Shown here piece by piece: positions 1-5,119 of a stretch of DNA of 5,119 nucleotides (the first letter of the stretch is position 1; every line of letters begins with the position of its first letter). The DNA lies in contig JAEOST010000107.1 of the NCBI GenBank assembly GCA_016840245.1, forward strand, positions 1-5,119. The letters run 5' to 3'. The notes below the pieces were generated by a model, which did no database searches, was not told the origin of the DNA, and saw only the letters and a list, made by a program, of their open reading frames with translations. The stretch is from Candidatus Thorarchaeota archaeon (GTDB lineage Archaea > Asgardarchaeota > Thorarchaeia > Thorarchaeales > Thorarchaeaceae). Position numbers and translations under genes: made by a program.

Positions 1-2008
1 CAATGACAATTTCACAGACTTTGGTTTCACAGGACTTGGAACACAAGAGAATCCATATACACTAGAGAATGTCGAAATCATTGATGAATATGGATGCGGT
101 TCAATTACCAACACAACTGCCCATTTTGTAATCAAAGACAGTCAGTTTCTCGGGAGTGAGGATTCAGTAGTTCCAGCAGTGGGAATGTCATTCCATAACG
201 TGTCCAATGCCGTTCTGGATAATTGCACGATGGGATTCGTAATGAACGGCATGCAGATCATGTTATCGGAGAACATCACCTTCAATGATTGCTTGTTTCA
301 CGACATTAGTCCAATATCGCTATTGCTGTCTGAAGTATCAAACATGAGCATCATAGGTTGCGACTTCATAAGTGCGGGAAGGGTGTTAGATGTTAGTTCA
401 TCTGAGGGTGTTCTTTTAGAAGACTATACCATGTTCGATGTTTCGGGCACAGTCTTTTACTCTCCAGGAGTCACCATTAGAGGATGTACCATGATAAATG
501 GAGGTCAGGGATTCTATTTCTTCCAAGAGAACTGTTCAGTCATAGATTGTACTATCATTGGTAATAGCTATGCCATTGTTGGTGAGATGTTCGCTAGTAA
601 TCTCAATGCAACGAACAATCTCATAGTTGGTTGTGGCTATGGCATCACAATGTATGGGGGAGCAAGTGGTGCATTCATCTATAATAACACACTCCATCAC
701 AACGACAATGCGATGTATTGGAGTGGAAATTCACGGAACTGTACAACCATGAACAACACATTCTACAAGAATCTATATGCCATTATGATAGGAGGTAACA
801 CTCCGAGATATGGACCCAATCTATTCGTACATAACATCATAGCCTGGAATGAATATCCTGTCATGAGTCATGCAATTAATGGGTCAGATTGGGATGATGG
901 CGTAGATGGAAACTATTGGAGTAGATATTCAGGTACTGGAGTATATGCTATCGCAGGATCAGCCAGCGATGTAGACAATCATCCTACGGGTTTTAATGAC
1001 ACAGATGGTTCACCTTTAATTGATTCACCCACCGATATGATGTTTGATGAGGGAACCACAGGTCATATACTTGAGTGGAGTCCTAATGATGATTGGCCTG
1101 GTAACTACACATTATACATCAATGATATTGCAGAATTTGATAACGTACGTTGGACAGGTGGACCAATTTCATTCAATATCTCGTCGCAGGTCCATGGAAC
1201 CCACAATTATACTATTTCAGTGAGTGATGGAGAAGGAAACAAAGTTTCAGACACAGTCATAATTATTGTGACTGATGTAACACCATCGATTGTTGCGGGC
1301 CCCTCCAATTTTGTCATGCATGAAAAATCGACAGGCAACTTTGTGAATTGGTCAGCCATAGATAGACATCCAGTACTGTATAGAATCTATATCAACGACA
1401 TCGTGGTATTGACCAGTAATTGGGACGGAAGCAATATCTCTTACAATTTAGATTCGTTGACAATTGGTCAATACAACATAACATTGTTAGTTCTAGATGA
1501 CGGTAATTTCTCCGTAACAGATTCAGTGATGGTGGAAGTCATTGATGTAATTGGTCCTTTAATCACACCATTGAGTGATTTGACATTCAACGAGGGAGAT
1601 ACAGTCTGGGCGTACTGGGTCACAGATGATAGGAATCCTGTTCTGGTCACAGCGTATCTTGATGGTGAAGTTGTACTAAACGAGGACTGGAACAGTGGTG
1701 CTGTGATGGTTCACCTTGGTGTTCTTGATACTGGCTACTATAATCTGACAATTGAGGTTGTTGATGCAGGTGGGAATTATGCAACTGACACGATATTCAT
1801 AGAGGTTCAATCTCAAGGAACTACTACAACCACTGTTCCGACGACCACAACAACTACTGAACCAACGAACACAACAATAGGATTTGTCAGTCTAGAAGAG
1901 TACAATGCGTTTGTATTGTTGATGATGTCTGTTTTGATTGTTATTACTGCCTCTGTAGGAGTTCTATTTGTGATTACGATTGTAATGTTTAGAAAAAGTC
2001 AATCATGA
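1..2008 (+). CDS. Membrane-anchored surface protein with NosD-like beta-helix and three Ig-like modules (5' partial)
   Basis: The frame is open from base 2 to the TGA at 2006-2008, giving 668 visible residues. The GTG at 179 is internal: coding sequence continues upstream of it with the typical opening of archaeal NosD-like domains (GFTGLGTQENPY near residue 8). The true start and a signal peptide are therefore probably not far left of the window. Residues 8 to about 340 form short degenerate beta-helix turns of the NosD/periplasmic-copper-binding kind, ending in a WDDGVDGNYWSRY motif at about 297-309. Three related modules of about 85-90 residues follow (342-603), then a Thr-rich stalk (604-625), a hydrophobic membrane span (about 637-663) and a short basic tail RKSQS. 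I count 22 N-X-S/T sequons, which fits a heavily glycosylated extracellular protein held by its C-terminus. Its binding partner or carbohydrate is unknown. Architecture is confident; function is not. Confidence 0.9.
   Translation, partial: NDNFTDFGFTGLGTQENPYTLENVEIIDEYGCGSITNTTAHFVIKDSQFLGSEDSVVPAVGMSFHNVSNAVLDNCTMGFVMNGMQIMLSENITFNDCLFHDISPISLLLSEVSNMSIIGCDFISAGRVLDVSSSEGVLLEDYTMFDVSGTVFYSPGVTIRGCTMINGGQGFYFFQENCSVIDCTIIGNSYAIVGEMFASNLNATNNLIVGCGYGITMYGGASGAFIYNNTLHHNDNAMYWSGNSRNCTTMNNTFYKNLYAIMIGGNTPRYGPNLFVHNIIAWNEYPVMSHAINGSDWDDGVDGNYWSRYSGTGVYAIAGSASDVDNHPTGFNDTDGSPLIDSPTDMMFDEGTTGHILEWSPNDDWPGNYTLYINDIAEFDNVRWTGGPISFNISSQVHGTHNYTISVSDGEGNKVSDTVIIIVTDVTPSIVAGPSNFVMHEKSTGNFVNWSAIDRHPVLYRIYINDIVVLTSNWDGSNISYNLDSLTIGQYNITLLVLDDGNFSVTDSVMVEVIDVIGPLITPLSDLTFNEGDTVWAYWVTDDRNPVLVTAYLDGEVVLNEDWNSGAVMVHLGVLDTGYYNLTIEVVDAGGNYATDTIFIEVQSQGTTTTTVPTTTTTTEPTNTTIGFVSLEEYNAFVLLMMSVLIVITASVGVLFVITIVMFRKSQS
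1025..1810 (+). repeat. Three tandem Ig-like modules within the surface protein
   Basis: The modules cover about 1025-1276, 1277-1546 and 1547-1810. They share a pattern at protein level: an acidic turn resembling F-D/N-E-G-x-T, a W in the next strand, D-x-x-P, a Y-I/L-N/D turn, a second W, then G-x-YN-I/L-T and a D-x-x-GN-x-x-x-D-T/S ending in a beta strand V-x-V. The middle copy has lost the exact acidic turn (MHEKSTGN). The pattern fits beta-sandwich domains of the Ig/cadherin/PKD type used as stalk spacers in archaeal surface proteins. The repeats are diverged at DNA level, so they look like old duplications and not a recent expansion. Module boundaries are approximate. Confidence 0.75.
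1811..1876 (+). other. Thr-rich low-complexity stalk coding region
   Basis: This stretch encodes two blocks of Thr (TTTTT and TTTTTT) separated by VP, then EPTNTT. It lies directly before the membrane span, the usual position of a wall-spanning or O-glycosylated stalk in archaeal surface proteins. The ACN codons make it a low-complexity tract at DNA level, so its length may vary between strains or be misassembled. Confidence 0.8.
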
Positions 2009-2040
2009 ATTATTCCAGAATATCTTCTATTTTCTTTCGA
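2009..2040 (+). terminator. Possible U-rich terminator after the surface-protein gene
   Basis: A pyrimidine-rich run (TCTTCTATTTTCTTTC at about 2023-2038) follows the surface-protein stop, preceded by a small inverted repeat TATTC-CA-GAATA at 2011-2022. Archaeal termination relies mostly on U-rich tracts, so this is a plausible stop signal between the two convergent genes. The same bases code for the C-terminus of the minus-strand zinc-ribbon gene, so their composition may only reflect Lys/Glu codons on the other strand. Confidence 0.3.
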
Positions 2041-2223
2041 AGTATCTTGAAGGCGCACTTCTGACAGACCCACATAGAATCCCGATAGAAGAGCGGTGAA
2101 AAGGCAGATTGATCTTTTCCACACGAATCGCAATGACTACTTCTTCAATCTCCATTCCAGCATTCGATTTTCCGTATCGGACTTGCCATATACATCAGTA
2201 TATGAGAATTCCATCTCGGTCAT
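2010..2223 (-). pseudogene. Small zinc-ribbon protein gene with a broken reading frame
   Basis: On the minus strand, the frame open from 2144 to the TAA at 2012-2010 encodes HCDSCGK, then a second pair CQKC, with spacing CX2C-X18-CX2C, followed by a basic helix (FKILRKKIEDILE). This is a credible zinc ribbon of unknown role. It ends one base from the stop of the convergent surface-protein gene, as a real gene end would. However, this frame has a TGA at 2147-2145 and no ATG, GTG or TTG before the first CX2C. A candidate N-terminus lies in another frame: ATG at 2223-2221, with a purine-rich GAGAGG a few bases upstream, runs as MTEMEFSYTDVYGKSDTENR and on to a TAG at 2139-2137. One +1 shift between about 2144 and 2140 would join the two into a 70-residue protein. 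A third frame (ATG 2155-2153, MEIEEVVIAI) also looks coding-like and could be the true N-terminus through a different indel. A pseudogene, a sequencing error or a programmed shift are all possible. Confidence 0.5.
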
Positions 2224-2304
2224 TGACAATCCTCTCTCAAGCTCAAGAGGATGCTACTGTTCTCTCAACTTTGCAGTTGGCTAATATTGTCCAAAGTACT
2301 AGAA

Positions 2305-2625
2305 TCAGTCGTCATCATCATCTTCATTGTCATCTTCGGCCTTAGTTGAAGTAAATGCCAGGTAGATTTGTTGGTCATTGTCATCGATTATAGAGTAGTG
2401 GGATATGTCACCCATTGCAGCCATCCAGATTTTTAGTTCCTGCATGGCATCGTCATCATCTGGTCTTAGTCGAAGATGTTCCTTCAAAAAATTGAAATTG
2501 ATTGCTTGATCTTGATCCTTTATCGCATTAAGAATGTCCAGAAATCGATTCATGGTATCCATATCCAATTTTCTGTTTGTTTCTCTCAGCTCTGTTACGT
2601 TTTTGATATATTTCTTCCAAACCAA
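2305..2625 (-). CDS. Small acidic-tailed protein of unknown function, possibly winged-helix
   Basis: The product has 106 residues and I do not recognise the family. The start is TTG at 2625-2623, chosen because AAGGAGG lies 8 bases upstream (2640-2634) and no ATG competes. Residues 1-20 are basic. Residues 24-72 suggest three helices (TMNRFLDILNAI; FNFLKEHL; DAMQELKIWMAAMG). Residues 75-92 look like a beta hairpin (HYSIIDDNDQQIYLAF). This order resembles a winged-helix DNA-binding fold, but that is inference from the pattern only. Residues 97-106 are nearly all Asp/Glu (EDDNEDDDDD), a tail that could bind basic proteins or mimic nucleic acid. The gene is divergent from the DNA methyltransferase and shares a 90-base control region with it. 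The broken zinc-ribbon gene lies 81 bases downstream on the same strand and may be cotranscribed. Confidence 0.75.
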   Translation of the reverse strand: MVWKKYIKNVTELRETNRKLDMDTMNRFLDILNAIKDQDQAINFNFLKEHLRLRPDDDDAMQELKIWMAAMGDISHYSIIDDNDQQIYLAFTSTKAEDDNEDDDDD

Positions 2626-2633
2626 TGATAATT

Positions 2634-2640
2634 CCTCCTT
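2634..2640 (-). promoter_or_regulatory. Strong Shine-Dalgarno site deciding a TTG start
   Basis: Read on the minus strand, AAGGAGG is followed by eight bases and then TTG. This is a near-perfect match to the anti-Shine-Dalgarno sequence at normal spacing. It supports the unusual start codon and implies a leadered transcript for the small acidic protein. Confidence 0.75.
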
Positions 2641-2652
2641 TCCATTTTATGT

Positions 2653-2674
2653 TAACACTCACTTATCAGTGTTA
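2653..2674. promoter_or_regulatory. Perfect inverted repeat between divergent genes, candidate operator
   Basis: TAACACT (2653-2659) and AGTGTTA (2668-2674) are exact reverse complements separated by eight bases. The right arm overlaps GTTATAC, which reads as GTATAAC on the other strand, so it may lie over a TATA element. For the minus-strand gene, a TATA box near 2675 would place initiation around 2650, just before its Shine-Dalgarno site. A dimeric regulator bound here could control both divergent genes. A 7-bp match can arise by chance, so the operator role is a hypothesis. Confidence 0.45.
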
Positions 2675-2683
2675 TACCACATC

Positions 2684-2690
2684 TAAAATT
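2684..2690 (+). promoter_or_regulatory. Possible TATA-like element for the methyltransferase gene
   Basis: TAAAATT lies 25-32 bases before the methyltransferase ATG, the distance expected if the message starts at or near the ATG without a leader. No convincing Shine-Dalgarno sequence precedes this ATG, which agrees with leaderless translation. The alternative is the TTATA at 2672-2676, which would give a leader of about 15 bases. Confidence 0.3.
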
Positions 2691-2715
2691 GATTGTTGAC
2701 GATGAATAGAGTAGC

Positions 2716-4497
2716 ATGACTCAGTCAGAGAGGTATACCAGAAGCATTCAGAAGTTGCAAGAAAGTACAACTTCTACCGATAGGCAATACAACAAGAGTA
2801 TAGGCTCATTCTATACTCCTTTGAATTTGGCTCGAAAGATAGGAAAAACAGCACTTGACGCATGGTTCAAGAATCAGAATGATGCCAATCCCGAAACTCT
2901 CCGAAACATCAGCATACTGGATCCCTCAGTTGGGGATGGTGTGTTTTTGATAGCTGCTGGAGAATGGCTCTTCTCAAAAAGAGCTGAACTCAATGACGGG
3001 TTTAGTCATGAAGAACTAATGATAGAGATTCTTCAGAACTCATTGTACGGTGTAGACCTACAAGCGGATGCCATAACCTCATGTAAACGACAACTATTGA
3101 AGTGGGCAGGAATTTCTGAAGAGGGTATTCGATTCAATCTCTGTCAAGGTCATAGCTTAATTGGTCGAGTTAGAAGTCACAATCAATTCAATGATTCGTC
3201 AGGGAAGATTCAACCATTTCATTGGCATAATGAGTTCAATGAGGTCTATGATTCTAAAGGAGGATTCGACGTTGTGATTGGGAATCCCCCGTATGGAAAC
3301 ATACTCTCAGGAGAAGAGAGAGAACTTATAGCTGACAATTTTGAGAATGATGTACACTTAGGTCGTAGCGGAACGTGGAACACATCTGCTTTGTTCATAG
3401 TTCGTGCAAAGGAATTGCTTCGAGAAGGTGGTTATCTAGGATTTCTTGTACCGAACAGTGTCATACGAGTTGGCCAGTTTTCCAAGACAAGACGCTTCCT
3501 GCTCAATGAAATGAACCTATGGGAGATAGCTGATGAAGGGAGTCCATTTGATGATGTTACGCTAGAGATGGTCAGTATCTTCGCCCAAGCAATAAGAGAT
3601 CTTGGAGGTCACAGTGTTAGAGTGATTTCAAGACGACCTGATATCAGAGAACAGAATAAAGTACCCTGGCATGTCTTGGCTACAAGTAAGGTTTTTCCAC
3701 TTTATTTCGATGAGATATTCTCCGGATTCTTGGAGAGAGGACAAAGAGGGTTGATCACAGCAACTCGAGGAAGGGATATCCCTAAGGAATATGTTACCTC
3801 AAATTGGAATGACCAATTCTCAATACCATATGCAACAAGTGGAAAGAGCGTCAAGCGGTATCGGTTTGATGAGGATCATCTGATATACACCAATGATTGG
3901 TTTACTCAAGATGATAGTCTGACACATTCATACTCCAATGAAATACTTCTGGCTACTAAGAACTATCCTTATCCAAGATGTGTACTCAAACCAAGGGGCA
4001 TGATTCATGGAGGAGGAGCTGTCAAGATAGAAATTATTGACAAAGACCTTACACCTGAAGTGATAGGACTCATCCTCAATACTAGACTCATGCAGTATGT
4101 TTGTGTACGATACCTCACGAACTATTCTCAACTAACGACATGTATGAATACAGGTATCATGGAGGACATTCCATTTGTGCTACCAGATCATCGGGATGTC
4201 TATGCCAGGTTGTTTAGAGCCCTGCAGGAGTTGAATTCTAGCCCTATTCATGATGTTTATTTAACTAGTGGAATAGACAGAATAGCCGATGCACTTGTGT
4301 ATTCGTTATACCTTACTGGAGATGATTCCCTTGAGGGAGAGGTCTCGGTACTGATGGATAGTCTGGATGACAAGGCGTCACCTTTCGATCTCGCTCTCAG
4401 ACTTGACACAAAGAAGGTCAAAGACTTGACCAAGGAGATACTCTCCTCCCCCCTTGTGAAGGTGATAGAATCGTCCCCAAGGATGATTGGACGTTGA
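2716..4497 (+). CDS. N6-adenine DNA methyltransferase, Eco57I/TaqI type, no nuclease domain
   Basis: The 593-residue product should transfer a methyl group from S-adenosylmethionine to N6 of adenine in a specific DNA sequence. Visible motifs, in gamma-class order: motif X GSFYTP (30-35); motif I, the SAM loop, DPSVGDGVFL (69-78); the acidic YGVDLQADAI strand (111-120, D114 probably contacting SAM); catalytic motif IV GNPPYG (189-194); and ELLREGGYLGFLVPNSVI (233-250), the motif VI region. Residues about 340-490 look like a TaqI_C-type target-recognition region (SGKSVKRYRF, LLATKNYPYPR, LILNTRLMQY, IMEDIPFVLP). The tail includes IDRIADALVYSLYL (520-533), like the C-terminal helix of Eco57I-type enzymes. 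No PD-(D/E)XK or other nuclease motif is evident, and the length fits a methylase-only protein, not a fused type IIG or PglX enzyme. The first ATG is used; upstream in-frame sequence offers no better start. The recognition sequence cannot be read from the protein. Confidence 0.92.
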   Translation: MTQSERYTRSIQKLQESTTSTDRQYNKSIGSFYTPLNLARKIGKTALDAWFKNQNDANPETLRNISILDPSVGDGVFLIAAGEWLFSKRAELNDGFSHEELMIEILQNSLYGVDLQADAITSCKRQLLKWAGISEEGIRFNLCQGHSLIGRVRSHNQFNDSSGKIQPFHWHNEFNEVYDSKGGFDVVIGNPPYGNILSGEERELIADNFENDVHLGRSGTWNTSALFIVRAKELLREGGYLGFLVPNSVIRVGQFSKTRRFLLNEMNLWEIADEGSPFDDVTLEMVSIFAQAIRDLGGHSVRVISRRPDIREQNKVPWHVLATSKVFPLYFDEIFSGFLERGQRGLITATRGRDIPKEYVTSNWNDQFSIPYATSGKSVKRYRFDEDHLIYTNDWFTQDDSLTHSYSNEILLATKNYPYPRCVLKPRGMIHGGGAVKIEIIDKDLTPEVIGLILNTRLMQYVCVRYLTNYSQLTTCMNTGIMEDIPFVLPDHRDVYARLFRALQELNSSPIHDVYLTSGIDRIADALVYSLYLTGDDSLEGEVSVLMDSLDDKASPFDLALRLDTKKVKDLTKEILSSPLVKVIESSPRMIGR

Positions 4498-4502
4498 AAC
4501 TT

Positions 4503-4515
4503 CTCAGATACTGAG
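4503..4515. repeat. Short perfect hairpin just after the methyltransferase stop
   Basis: CTCAG-ATA-CTGAG forms a 5-bp stem with a 3-base loop, six bases after the stop and three bases before the downstream TATA box. It lacks a U-tract, so it is a poor terminator. Its place directly upstream of the TATA box could suit a regulator or the BRE side of the promoter. It may be chance. Confidence 0.25.
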
Positions 4516-4517
4516 GC

Positions 4518-4524
4518 TTATATA
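4518..4524 (+). promoter_or_regulatory. Archaeal TATA box for the downstream membrane-protein gene
   Basis: TTATATA sits 30 bases before the ATG at 4555, with purines immediately upstream (GAGGC) as in part of a BRE. Initiation about 25 bases downstream of the box would fall around 4545-4550, giving a leader of only a few bases. No good Shine-Dalgarno sequence is present, which agrees. It indicates that the membrane protein has its own promoter and is not simply read through from the methyltransferase. Confidence 0.6.
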
Positions 4525-4554
4525 GCACATCAAGAGTGGATTAGATGACCAATC

Positions 4555-5119
4555 ATGGCAGAAGACCCCTCAGACATGGCCGCCGATATCATCGATTCCA
4601 TTGAAGAAGATGACGAAGAAGAAGATGCTCTTACTCCTCGGGAGCGAGGAATTGAACTAACAAAAGAACAGGAGCGTATTCGAAAGGCCAAGGAGTTGAA
4701 GCGTCAACTTCGCAAAAGAGAGCTTGGTCTGTTGCAGTATAGATGGCCAGCGGCAGTATTGATTCTGTCAGGCATAATGGCAATCTGGACTCAATTTCAA
4801 ATAGTCATGATTCACCCAGAGGGTATTGGTTTCGACACGTTCTGGGATGCATTCGTATCATTCGGTAATCCATTCTTCATTGTTCCTATGGTTTCTGGTG
4901 GAATTATGATTATACTCGGAATACTGTCATACACAGACCCACGAGTACCATTCATCTCATTGATACCTGCGATGCTAATTGCGATGGCTGGGGCAATCGT
5001 TTACTACTTGATTTCTTTCGCACTAGCAATTGACCCAGAGGCAAATGTGGCTGCAACTGGGACACCAATATCCATGTTTGTAGTTGCTATACTTTGCTTG
5101 CTGGCAGTAGCAATGAGAG
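4555..5119 (+). CDS. Multi-span membrane protein with charged N-terminal tail (3' partial)
   Basis: The frame from ATG 4555 stays open to the window edge, giving 188 residues with the C-terminus missing. Residues 1-24 are strongly acidic (SIEEDDEEED). Residues 28-56 are highly charged and helix-prone, becoming basic (KAKELKRQLRKRE), a likely cytoplasmic amphipathic or coiled segment. Hydrophobic spans follow at about 63-86, 105-125, 132-158 and 172-187. The loop between the first two contains HPEGIGFDTFWDAF. The basic cluster before span 1 predicts a cytoplasmic N-terminus by the positive-inside rule. No transporter, channel or enzyme signature is recognisable, so function is unknown; it resembles the uncharacterised small membrane proteins common in Asgard genomes. 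The start is supported by the TATA box 30 bases upstream; the ATG at 4545 is in another frame and soon closes. Confidence 0.85.
   Translation, partial: MAEDPSDMAADIIDSIEEDDEEEDALTPRERGIELTKEQERIRKAKELKRQLRKRELGLLQYRWPAAVLILSGIMAIWTQFQIVMIHPEGIGFDTFWDAFVSFGNPFFIVPMVSGGIMIILGILSYTDPRVPFISLIPAMLIAMAGAIVYYLISFALAIDPEANVAATGTPISMFVVAILCLLAVAMR

Noticed and set aside
179..181. GTG as the start of the surface-protein gene
   Set aside because: The frame is open to the left edge and the preceding 59 residues continue a NosD-like domain, so this GTG is an internal Val codon.
1468..1650. 60-residue minus-strand frame inside the surface-protein gene
   Set aside because: It is antisense to a well-supported repeat domain, has no ribosome site and no recognisable features.
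2308..2342. GTC/ATC-like trinucleotide tract as a possible repeat array
   Set aside because: It is explained by Asp and Glu codons of the acidic tail on the minus strand; there are no unique spacers, so it is not a CRISPR or satellite array.
2096..2345. Two overlapping plus-strand frames of 62 and 78 residues
   Set aside because: Their Ser/His/Cys-rich products look like antisense noise. They oppose the zinc-ribbon gene and the acidic tail, and neither has a convincing ribosome site.
3928..4131. 67-residue minus-strand frame inside the methyltransferase gene
   Set aside because: It is antisense to the target-recognition region of a clear methyltransferase and shows no independent coding signal.
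2716..4497. PglX/BREX or type IIG restriction enzyme
   Set aside because: The protein is about half the usual length of PglX and shows no nuclease motif, and no BREX or DISARM partner gene is present in the window.

Overview
The window reads as archaeal DNA, most likely from an Asgard (Thorarchaeota-like) genome or metagenome contig. This is an inference from three things: a large glycosylation-sequon-rich surface protein with a NosD-like beta-helix, tandem Ig-like modules, a Thr-rich stalk and a C-terminal membrane anchor; TATA-type promoter sequences with little or no leader; and small acidic or zinc-ribbon proteins between longer genes. Base composition is moderately AT-rich. No rRNA, tRNA, CRISPR array, insertion sequence or origin was seen.

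Layout. (1) Positions 1-2008, plus strand: the 3' part of a cell-surface protein gene whose start lies left of the window. (2) Positions 2010-2223, minus strand: a small zinc-ribbon gene that ends one base from the surface-protein stop and whose reading frame is broken, so it is either a pseudogene, a sequencing error or a frameshifted gene. (3) Positions 2305-2625, minus strand: a 106-residue protein with an Asp-rich tail, starting at TTG behind a strong Shine-Dalgarno sequence; it may head a short transcript that also covers the zinc-ribbon gene. (4) Positions 2626-2715: a 90-base divergent intergenic region with a perfect 7-bp inverted repeat over a TATA-like sequence. (5) Positions 2716-4497, plus strand: an N6-adenine DNA methyltransferase of the Eco57I/TaqI type with no nuclease domain. 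(6) Positions 4555-5119, plus strand: the 5' part of a multi-span membrane protein with a charged N-terminal tail, preceded by a clear TATA box.

How the parts fit together. The methyltransferase is the only gene with a confident enzymatic assignment. No restriction endonuclease or other defence gene is visible, so it may be an orphan or self-guarding enzyme, or its partner may lie outside the window. The most useful leads are the divergent pair of small acidic protein and methyltransferase sharing a palindromic control region, and the frame-broken zinc-ribbon gene. I do not see convincing evidence for a wholly new system; the remainder looks like ordinary archaeal chromosome.
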